From positions 1 to 40,952 of the forward strand of contig JAFVZB010000019.1 of the NCBI GenBank assembly GCA_017508385.1: a stretch of DNA of 40,952 bases, given 5' to 3'. The notes beneath the pieces are model-generated. The model saw only the letters and a list, made by a program, of their open reading frames with translations, had not been told where the DNA came from and did not search any database. The stretch's first letter is position 1. Each line of letters starts with the position of its first letter. The position numbers and the translations under genes were made by a program. The stretch is from Lentisphaeria bacterium (GTDB lineage: Bacteria > Verrucomicrobiota > Lentisphaeria > Victivallales > Victivallaceae). Shown piece after piece: positions 23,759 to 31,600 of this stretch.

Positions 23759-24655
23759 ATGAAAGAAATCAAAATCGCAGTTATCGGTATGGATACCAGC
23801 CATGTCGTTGAACTGCCGAAACTCATGCAGGACCCGAATGCAAAACTGCATATTCCGGGTATGCGTGTCACCCGTGCCATGAGATTTGAGACTCCGTTCC
23901 AGAACAAGGAGGGTCTGGATACCCGCGAGGCGTATCTGCGCTCGATCGGTGTTGAAGTCACCGAAGATTTCGATTACACCGTCGGCGACTGCGATGCCAT
24001 CATGCTGGAAATCAACGACCCGAGCCTGCACCTCGAGTATTTCGAGAAAGCAGCTCCCCTCGGCAAGCCCATATTCCTCGACAAACCCTTTGCCGACACC
24101 ATTGAAAACACCCGCAAAATCATTGAAATCGGCAAAAAATACAACGTCCGCTACTTCACCGCATCAAGTTTGCGCTTCACTGTCGGTCTCAACGGTATGC
24201 TCAATCAGGGCGTGGATGTCAACAGTGCATACGCCTGGGGTCCGCTCGGCAAGGCTGCCGCAGGCTCTTCCATCGTCTGGTACGGAGTCCACACCTTTGA
24301 GCAGATCGAGCGCATCATGGGTATCGGTGCAGAGACCGTCACCACCGTTCCCAGCGGCAAGGGCGTGGTCTGCATCGTCAAGTACAAAGACGGACGCTCC
24401 GCCGTCGCCGAACTCAACGAGGATAAGTGGGTTTACGGTGCTGTCGTGAGAGACGATGCTGAGAAAGAGGCGTTCTGCACCATCAGAGGCATCACTCCGT
24501 TCTACTACTCCCTGCTGGAAAAAGTCCGTGCATTCTTCCTCGGCATCGAGGATGCAGTTTCCATCGAGGAGTCTTTCGAGGTCATGGCTCTCTGTGAAGC
24601 CGCAGATAAATCATTCAACGCAGGCGGCACTCCTGTCGCCGTCGAACAACTGTGA
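23759..24655 (+). CDS. Gfo/Idh/MocA family oxidoreductase, short divergent form
   Basis: A 298-residue NAD(P)-dependent sugar or polyol dehydrogenase-like protein. The N-terminal Rossmann fold starts IKIAVIGMDTSHV, where the usual GxGxxG is altered to GMDTSH. The catalytic-type EKP motif is DKP (Asp108-Lys109-Pro110) in PIFLDKPFAD. The C-terminal substrate domain is shorter than usual (typical members are about 340-390 residues). Lys109 is kept, so redox activity remains possible, but cofactor binding may differ. AAAGGA lies eight bases upstream. It follows the ROK regulator and is followed eight bases later by a second family member, so the two probably act on the same sugar acid or inositol-like substrate. 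Confidence 0.8.
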   Translation: MKEIKIAVIGMDTSHVVELPKLMQDPNAKLHIPGMRVTRAMRFETPFQNKEGLDTREAYLRSIGVEVTEDFDYTVGDCDAIMLEINDPSLHLEYFEKAAPLGKPIFLDKPFADTIENTRKIIEIGKKYNVRYFTASSLRFTVGLNGMLNQGVDVNSAYAWGPLGKAAAGSSIVWYGVHTFEQIERIMGIGAETVTTVPSGKGVVCIVKYKDGRSAVAELNEDKWVYGAVVRDDAEKEAFCTIRGITPFYYSLLEKVRAFFLGIEDAVSIEESFEVMALCEAADKSFNAGGTPVAVEQL

Positions 24656-24663
24656 GGAAAAAA

Positions 24664-25764
24664 ATGAAACGTATCAAAGTTGGTATCATCGGTCAGGGAA
24701 GAAGCGGTCGCAACATCCACCGCCACCTTTTCGAGTGTATGCCCGCTCTCAAAGAGCGTTACGAAGTGATCGCCATCGCCGACCCCATCACTGAGCGTCA
24801 CGCCCTGGCGGATATCACTCCGAGTCCGGAACTCAAATGCTACACCGACTACAAACAGCTGCTCGCCGACAAGCGCATCGAGCTCGTGGTCAACGCCAGC
24901 CGCAGCCACAAGCACATCGATATCAGCATCGAGGCTTTGCAGGCGGGATTCAATGTCATCTGCGAAAAACCGCTCGCCCGCCAAGTCGCCGACGTCGAGA
25001 GACTCGAAAAGGTCATCAAAGAGAGCGGAAAATTCTTCGCAGTCTTCCAGCAGTCACGCTTCAGACCGCTCTTCCGCAAATCTCTGGAAGTCATGAACTC
25101 CGGAGTTCTCGGCAGAATCGTCATGGTCAAGGTCGCTTACAACTGCTTCGGCCGCCGCTGGGACTGGCAGACCATTCAGGATATGTGCGCAGGTGAGCTG
25201 CTCAACACCGGACCGCATCCGCTCGATCAGGTCGTGCAGTTCTTCGGCAACGCCGATCCCGAGCAGATCTTCTGCAAGATGGATCGTGCCAACACCTTCG
25301 GTGATGCTGAAGACCACATCAAACTCATTATTTCCGGCAAGGGTCATCCCACCGTGGATATGGAAGTCTCACGCTGCTGCGCATTCCCCGGCAATACCTA
25401 TGAGATATACGGAACCAACGGAGGTCTCAAGGCTTGCGGAACTGAAGTCAGCTGGAAGTATTTCCGTCCGCAGGATATGATGGAGCAGCACGCCATCATC
25501 AAACCGCTCGAGGGTGCCGGCAGAATGCCCGTGTACTGCGGTGAGGATATGCACATCTACGAGGAGAAGTGGACCTGCCCCGCTTACGCCAATACCTTTG
25601 ACTGCTGGGGCACTGACTACTACAAAGACATCTACGAGGGCATCACCACCGGCAAACCGACCGAGGTGCAGCTTGAGCACGTCAAACGTCAAATCCGCAT
25701 CATCGAGGAGTGCCACAAACAGAATCCGTTCCCGAAAACCATAGATATCGGCGACGCCATCTGA
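24664..25764 (+). CDS. Gfo/Idh/MocA family oxidoreductase
   Basis: A 366-residue NAD(P)-dependent dehydrogenase. The Rossmann motif is VGIIGQGRSGRNIHR, the catalytic motif is CEKPLAR (Glu101-Lys102-Pro103), and NTGPHPLDQVVQFFG gives the conserved His region of the substrate domain. A GTG at 24652 would overlap the upstream stop, but the ATG at 24664 is preferred because GAGGA lies at the right spacing and the fold begins there. It is the last gene of the ROK-led operon and ends before a strong terminator. The substrate cannot be told from sequence; inositols, hexuronates or amino sugars are possible. Confidence 0.87.
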   Translation: MKRIKVGIIGQGRSGRNIHRHLFECMPALKERYEVIAIADPITERHALADITPSPELKCYTDYKQLLADKRIELVVNASRSHKHIDISIEALQAGFNVICEKPLARQVADVERLEKVIKESGKFFAVFQQSRFRPLFRKSLEVMNSGVLGRIVMVKVAYNCFGRRWDWQTIQDMCAGELLNTGPHPLDQVVQFFGNADPEQIFCKMDRANTFGDAEDHIKLIISGKGHPTVDMEVSRCCAFPGNTYEIYGTNGGLKACGTEVSWKYFRPQDMMEQHAIIKPLEGAGRMPVYCGEDMHIYEEKWTCPAYANTFDCWGTDYYKDIYEGITTGKPTEVQLEHVKRQIRIIEECHKQNPFPKTIDIGDAI

Positions 25765-25783
25765 TTGCCGCACACATTTGCGG

Positions 25784-25834
25784 AACGCAGGTCAGGTACA
25801 GACAATATCGTCAGTCACCCGACCTGCGTTTTTT
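25784..25834 (+). terminator. Intrinsic terminator of the ROK/oxidoreductase operon
   Basis: AACGCAGGTC (25784-25793) pairs perfectly with GACCTGCGTT (25821-25830); the stem extends inward by GGT/ACC after one mismatch. A T6 run follows (25829-25834). Confidence 0.85.
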
Positions 25835-25854
25835 ATTACCGTGGATTACCGGGA

Positions 25855-25890
25855 ATAAAAAAGTGCCTCCTTTTCGGGGAGGCAGCTTTT
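25855..25890 (-). terminator. Intrinsic terminator of the epimerase/oxidoreductase operon
   Basis: TGCCTCC pairs with GGAGGCA and is extended by AAG/CTT across one bulge. A T-rich tract follows on the leftward strand, just beyond the stop at 25909. Confidence 0.75.
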
Positions 25891-25908
25891 GTGTGTTTGG
25901 AAATGTTT

Positions 25909-27096
25909 TTACTTCTGTCCGTTCTCGAAGTACTCGATGATTTCAGGCTCGAGCTGCGGAATATCCATCGGCACGTTGCCGTTGCGCATCGAATAGTGTC
26001 CGAGGTCTCCGGTTGCCACGGAGTTTCTGGCGGCTATCGGGTTGGCGTTGGTCTCGGCTCCGTTGACTACAAAGTCAAGGAAGTTGTCGATGATCGGACC
26101 ATCGGCTCCGCCGTGGCTGCCGGCTACGGGTTTGAGTTTGTAGATGATATCCGGAGTCTCTCTCGGTCCGCGATTTGTCCACACATGGACTTCGCAGGTT
26201 CCGTGGTCTCCGATATTTTCCACCCTGCCCGCTGTTCCGATAAAGGTGTAGTTGCGCTCTGAGTCGGGAGCGTAGTGGCACTGCATATAGGTCGCCTGTG
26301 CTCCGTTGTCGAGCTGCATCATTATCATGTTGTGATCTTCAACATCTATTACGGGAGAAAATCCGGTCTGCTCCATCGGCGGCCAGTGCTGGTTGTTGAA
26401 TGTCACATCCGGAAGCTCGTCGGCGTTGCGGCGGGGGAGTTTATCGTAAACACTGAGCATACCCATGCCGACCACACGTTTGGTGTAACCGCCCATCAGC
26501 CAGTGCATCACGTCGATGTCGTGAGCTCCTTTCTGCAACAGAAGTCCGTTGGAGTTCTTCTGCTCTGAGTGCCAGTCACGGAAATAGGCATCTCCGCCGT
26601 AATTGATGAAGTGGCGGCACCAGCCGCATTTGATTTCACCGATAATTCCGGAGTCGATGACCTCTTTCATTTTGAGAATGGAGGGGAAATAACGCATATT
26701 GTGTCCGACAAAGAGCTTGGCTTTGCTCTTGTAGGCGGCTCTCAGGATACGGTCGCATCCTGCGGTGGTGATGGCGAGCGGCTTTTCAACATAGACGTGT
26801 TTGCCTGCCTCGAGTGCGGCAACAGCCTGCTCCTCGTGGCAGTGGTCGGGGCTCATCACAAAGACGATATCGATATCCTTGTTGGCGATAAGCTCACGGT
26901 AGTCTTTCACCAGAACCGCTCCGGGAAACTTTTCTTGAAAGGGTCTGTACTCAGGATTTCTCAGAGTCTTGGGCAAAGGCTCATACGGGTCGGCACCCAT
27001 GACGATTTCAAATCCCTGCTCAGGACGGTGCGCTTTATAGGCATGAACTCCTCTGCCGTAAACACCGATAATACCGATTTTCCACGTTTTTTTCAT
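25909..27096 (-). CDS. Gfo/Idh/MocA family oxidoreductase
   Basis: A 395-residue family member with the motif KIGIIGVYGRGVHAY at the N terminus, YVEKPLAIT (Glu104-Lys105-Pro106), and KGAHDIDVMHWL (His192, Asp195) in the substrate domain. It is more similar in layout to polysaccharide-degradation-linked members than the two rightward copies. It is 12 bp after the epimerase gene in a leftward operon, so it may oxidise a sugar or nucleotide-sugar intermediate. AAGGG lies upstream of the start. Substrate is not determinable from sequence. Confidence 0.86.
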   Translation of the reverse strand: MKKTWKIGIIGVYGRGVHAYKAHRPEQGFEIVMGADPYEPLPKTLRNPEYRPFQEKFPGAVLVKDYRELIANKDIDIVFVMSPDHCHEEQAVAALEAGKHVYVEKPLAITTAGCDRILRAAYKSKAKLFVGHNMRYFPSILKMKEVIDSGIIGEIKCGWCRHFINYGGDAYFRDWHSEQKNSNGLLLQKGAHDIDVMHWLMGGYTKRVVGMGMLSVYDKLPRRNADELPDVTFNNQHWPPMEQTGFSPVIDVEDHNMIMMQLDNGAQATYMQCHYAPDSERNYTFIGTAGRVENIGDHGTCEVHVWTNRGPRETPDIIYKLKPVAGSHGGADGPIIDNFLDFVVNGAETNANPIAARNSVATGDLGHYSMRNGNVPMDIPQLEPEIIEYFENGQK

Positions 27097-27108
27097 AACA
27101 ACACCCTT

Positions 27109-28032
27109 TTATTTATTCAATTCCCGTGTATAGGCTTCGATGGCTGCGGCAAGACCGCGCTCGAAATCCCACTCTCCGACAAAGCCGGTCGAGGCGAGTT
27201 TGTCAACATTGGCAAGAGAGTGGCGGATATCTCCCGGACGCTCCGGCAGAAAGACTATCTCACTCTTGGAATTGGTCAGCTTGACGATTTTTTCGGCAAG
27301 GTCAAGGATGGTGATTTTTTTGCCGTATGCCACGTTATAAACTCCGGTATAGGGATTTTCTGCCATATACAAGTTGGCTCTGGCGATATCCTTGACGTAG
27401 ATGAAGTCACGGGTCTGACCTCCGTCACCGTAGATGGTGATGGGCTCATTTCTGAGTGCACGGGTAATGAAAATCGGAACTGCCGCGGCGTAGGCACTCT
27501 TGGGGTTCTGACGGGGTCCGAACACATTGAAGTAACGCAGACAGGCGGTCTCGACTTTGCCGGTGTCGTGGAACATACGGCAGTAGTACTCGCCGTCGAG
27601 CTTGGTGATGGCATACGGACTCTTCGGCTCGGGATAGAGCGTCTCGACCTTGGGAGAGATGGGGTTGTCTCCGTAATTGGCGGCGGAGGTGCTGAGTATC
27701 AGCTTTTTCACTCCGGCTTTGGCTGCCTCTTCGAGCAGATAGATGGTTCCGATGGAGTTGATGAGGTTGCACTCTTCGATTTTTTCCATTGACTCGGGAA
27801 CGCTCACCAGTGCCGCAAGGTGGAAAATATATTTCACTCCCTCGACTGCTTTTCGCACATCGTCACGGTTGGCGACACTGCCTTCGATGAACTCGACATC
27901 GAGTCCGTCGAGGTTGCTTCTTCTGCCGCTGCGCAGGTTGTCGAGAACCCTGACTTTATATTTATTCTGGCAAAGTTCGCAGATGTGACTTCCGATAAAT
28001 CCGCTTCCGCCGGTTACAAGAACAGTATCCAT
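27109..28032 (-). CDS. NAD-dependent nucleotide-sugar epimerase/dehydratase (SDR)
   Basis: A 307-residue extended short-chain dehydrogenase. The NAD motif is TGGSGFIGS (residues 7-15). The catalytic set is Ser/Thr in LSTSAANYG (about 114-116) with Tyr140-x3-Lys144 (SPYAITK). LRYFNVFGPRQNP and GDGGQTRDFIYVKDIA are typical of UDP-glucose or UDP-N-acetylglucosamine 4-epimerases. It makes a sugar nucleotide for surface polysaccharide. AAAGGAG lies about 11 bases upstream. It is first in a leftward operon with a Gfo/Idh/MocA gene. The upstream gap holds an ATGGAA...TTCCAT inverted repeat (28113-28129) but no promoter I can defend. Confidence 0.9.
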   Translation of the reverse strand: MDTVLVTGGSGFIGSHICELCQNKYKVRVLDNLRSGRRSNLDGLDVEFIEGSVANRDDVRKAVEGVKYIFHLAALVSVPESMEKIEECNLINSIGTIYLLEEAAKAGVKKLILSTSAANYGDNPISPKVETLYPEPKSPYAITKLDGEYYCRMFHDTGKVETACLRYFNVFGPRQNPKSAYAAAVPIFITRALRNEPITIYGDGGQTRDFIYVKDIARANLYMAENPYTGVYNVAYGKKITILDLAEKIVKLTNSKSEIVFLPERPGDIRHSLANVDKLASTGFVGEWDFERGLAAAIEAYTRELNK

Positions 28033-28147
28033 TTTTGCTGTTGCTCCTTTGTTTTGATGAACAAAAATTATCTCTTCAATGATATAATATAATCTTGTTT
28101 ACACTCTTTGAAATGGAAAAATCTTCCATAACTAATGACAAAAAAAA

Positions 28148-28609
28148 CTATTTTTCCGGAGGTAAAGTTATTTCCGGAGATATGCCCTCTTTGAACATGC
28201 CGAGCACCAGAGTTGTCTTTGATGATTTTACTCCCTCTATTTGCCCGATGCGGTTCATCAATTCGTGCAGGGCATTGGTGTCGCCGGTCACCACTTTGAG
28301 CAGATAGCTTGATTCGCCTGAGATATCGTAGATTTCCACGATTTCGGGGAACTTCACCAGCTCTTTTGCCACATGGTGGTCACACAGACGCTCGTCGGTG
28401 GTGAGGGATATCAACACAGTCAAGCCGAGTCCGAGCTTGGAACAGTTTATTCTGGTTTCGCACCCGCAAATGATTCCGTCACGGTAGAGCTTGCGCACCC
28501 GCTCGAGGGCGGCTGACGGAGATAGATTTATCCTCTGCGCCAGCTCCTGATTTGATATCCTGCCGTTTTTGCGCAGTACGTTGAGTATTTTGCAATCAGT
28601 CTCATCCAT
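28148..28609 (-). CDS. Lrp/AsnC-family transcriptional regulator
   Basis: A 153-residue regulator with an N-terminal helix-turn-helix (about 1-55; ILNVLRKNGRISNQELAQRINLSPSAALERVRKLYRDGII) and a C-terminal RAM domain (about 65-145) that binds amino acids and drives oligomerisation. It normally controls amino-acid metabolism genes or works globally. It lies alone between the repeat-protein terminator and the epimerase operon. The start is the first Met, giving the canonical family N terminus; the Shine-Dalgarno is weak. Confidence 0.92.
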   Translation of the reverse strand: MDETDCKILNVLRKNGRISNQELAQRINLSPSAALERVRKLYRDGIICGCETRINCSKLGLGLTVLISLTTDERLCDHHVAKELVKFPEIVEIYDISGESSYLLKVVTGDTNALHELMNRIGQIEGVKSSKTTLVLGMFKEGISPEITLPPEK

Positions 28610-28623
28610 GGAGTTTTTCCGCT

Positions 28624-28667
28624 TAAAAAACCGCGTGCCAATCCTCTTTGCGGACTTGCACGCAGTG
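28624..28667 (-). terminator. Intrinsic terminator of the giant repeat-protein gene
   Basis: On the leftward strand an outer stem (ACTGCGTG with CACGCGGT) and an inner stem (CAA-G-TCC with GGATTG) enclose a 7-base loop, followed by a T6 run. It separates the repeat protein from the Lrp gene. Confidence 0.8.
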
Positions 28668-28691
28668 TGTCATTTTCTTTTGACTCAGAGT

Positions 28692-31600
28692 TTACGCAAT
28701 AACTGCGAATTTGCTCTCTTTGTCGGTCTCGATACGGGCATTGAGATCGCTCCAGTTTCCGGCGTAACCGCCTCCCCAGTAACCGAGTCCGCCCCAGCCG
28801 GTGTTGTGCTCTCTCAGCAGCAGGTCGTCGCAGCCGTCGCCGTTGTAGTCGCCGACCGCTTCGATGGCAAATCCGTTGCCCATCGTACCTCTCCAGCGTC
28901 TGTTGGCAGAATCGGCATCATCCCAGACCCAGACGTTATTGGTGCTCTTATCCAGAACCATGATATCGTCGATACCGTCGCCCTCGAAGTCACCGATCGC
29001 GGCGACCTCCCAGCCCTCGCCGGGGTTGGCGACGCAGGTCTGCTGCCAGTTCCAGGTACCGAAAGTCGGATCCATGTTTTCCCAGAGATAGACGAAACCG
29101 GTGGTTTTGTTGGTGACCACGAGCTTCTCTGCTCCGTCGGATGAGAACACTCCTGAGCCGTCAACGCTCCAGACATCGTGGAGCGGAGTTGAGACGTTCC
29201 AGATATCCTTGTAGGTGGTTCCGTCGATCATCACGCCGAAGCTGCCGGAAGAGTTGACGATGATGACATCATCGCTTGAATTGCCGCCGAGATTGGTCAG
29301 GCAGACGCTCTTGAAGTCGCCGTCAACATATCCCAGACTGACGTAGCCGTAATCGCCGCTGCCGAGATCTGTCCAGGCGGCGAAGGTGTTGTTGCTGGAG
29401 TTCTTGAGCAGGATACCATCTTTTGAGAGTGCTCCGGCAGTGAAGTTACCGGTCAACTCTACTGACCACATGTTCTGCTCTTTGCCGCTCCACTCCCAGA
29501 CTCCCTGCCATGCGGGGGAGACTTTGCCGTTGACTGCGACAAATCCGACTTTTCCCGCTGAGGCGTCGAAACCGACGATCTGGCTGGTTCCGTTGTTGAG
29601 CAAATCGCTCCTGAGATCGCTCTCGATGACCATATTGACATCGATACTCTCGGTGGTGACGTTGCCTGCGGCATCGGTGACTTTGAAGTAGAGCTTGCAG
29701 TTCCCGCTCACAGTGACACTGCTTCCGGCACTCCAGGTCTTATTGTCGAAGCTGTACTCGACTGCCGCCACTCCGCTGAGGTCATCGGCTGAGGTCACGG
29801 TGACCACGATATCCATGCGGGTCGCCTCGGAGGGCAGTTCGGAAACGGTCAGAGTCGGAGCGACTTTGTCGATGTTGGCTACGGTGAAGCTTGAACTGCT
29901 GATGTTTCCTGCGGCATCGACCGCCTTGAAGTCAACTTTACCGTTGGCTGAAAGCACCACGCCGCTCTCGGTATAGCTCTTCCATGCTCCGCCGTCAACG
30001 CTGTACTCTTTAACTGCGGAGTCGCTTGAGAATGCGGCTTTGACAACCACATCTTTGTTTGTCCAATCGGTGACACTTGCGGATGCCGCAGGAGCTTCGG
30101 GAGAAACTTTATCAATGTTGCCGACCTCAAATGCGGCGACATCGCTGATGTTGCCCGCCTCATCGGTCGAACGGAAATAAACGGTGGTGTTGGCGGTAAC
30201 GACCACTCCGGAAGAAGTGTATTTGTTCCAGACTTTGCCGTCGAGACTGTACTCGTTGCTCACTGAGTCAGCCGCAAATTCGGCACTGAGCACCACATCT
30301 TTGTTGGTCGGAGCAGTGATATCGGCGGAAACCTGCGGTTTGGCAGGTGCAACACGGTCGATGTTGTCAACCACGCAGGAGGAGATCTCACTGATATTGC
30401 CCACCTCATCGGCTGAACGGAAATAGACGGTTCCGTTGGCACTCATCACCACTCCGCCGACAGGATAGGCTTTCCAGGTCTTGCCGTCGGTGCTGTACTC
30501 GTTGCGGACCGCATCGCTTGCGAAAGCGGCGGTGACGGTGACATCGCTCGTGGTCGGAGCGGTGATATCGGCGGAAACCACCGGTTTTCCCGGAGCAACA
30601 CGGTCAATGTTGTCAACCACGAACTCAGTTACCGCACTTACGTTGCCTGCGGCATCGGTGGAGCGGAAATAGACTTTTCCGTTGTCGCTCATCACCACTC
30701 CGCTTGCGGGATATGCCTTCCACGTCTTGCCGTCGGTGCTGTACTCATTCACTGCTGAGTCGGCGGCAAATTCCGCACTGACGGTGACTTTTTGGGCGGT
30801 GACAGCAGTGATATCGGCGGATGCGACCGGGCTGTCAGGAGCGTCTTTGTCGATTTTGTCAACGTTGACGCTCTTTTCAAATGTATTGCCTGCGGCATCG
30901 GTGACACGGAATGTGACGTTGGCGTTGGCACTGAGGGTAACGCTTGAGCCCTCTTCCCACACTCCGTTGCCGGTGGTGAACTCGATTTTGGTGACTTCGC
31001 TTGTGGAGTCTCCGGCTGTGGCGGTAAGCACCACATCTTTATTTGTCCAGCTGCCGTCAAATCCGGTGATTTCAAGTGTCGGAGCGTCGTTGTCGAGCTT
31101 GGTCACGTCAACTGAGCTCTCGGCGACATTGCCGACCTTGTCGGTGGCGCGGAAATAGACGATTCCGTTGGCGGAGACTACGGCATCTTTACCTGAAGTC
31201 CAGGAGTTTTTGCCGTCGGTGCTGTACTCGATGGTGATATCTGACTCACTTGAAACGTTGTCGGTCGCACTTGCGCTGAGGGTGATCGAGCCTTTCTGCC
31301 ACTCGGTGATGTTTCCGGTGACGGCAAGCTCGGGCAGTACGTTGTCGATTTTGTCAACGACTATCTCTTTGGTGCTGATGTTGTTGGCTTTATCGACCGC
31401 CTTGATGGTGATGGTGCAGTTTTCGGTGACGAAAATCTCGTTATTTTCAACCGCTTTCCACTCACCGTCTCCGACCTTGTACTCAAGGGTGTCGAGTCCG
31501 CTTACGGCATCGGTGACCTCGACAGCGAGGGTCGCCTCTTTGACGTACTCAACAGGATTGCCGCTGACGTTGATTTCCATGGCGATCTTGTCGATGAAGT

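Noticed and set aside
26569..27792. A 407-codon rightward open frame
   Set aside because: It spans two real leftward genes (oxidoreductase and epimerase) and has no recognisable domain.
28113..28129. ATGGAA-N5-TTCCAT inverted repeat as an Lrp operator or terminator
   Set aside because: It is short, lacks a T-run and lies far from a convincing promoter; I do not claim it as a feature.
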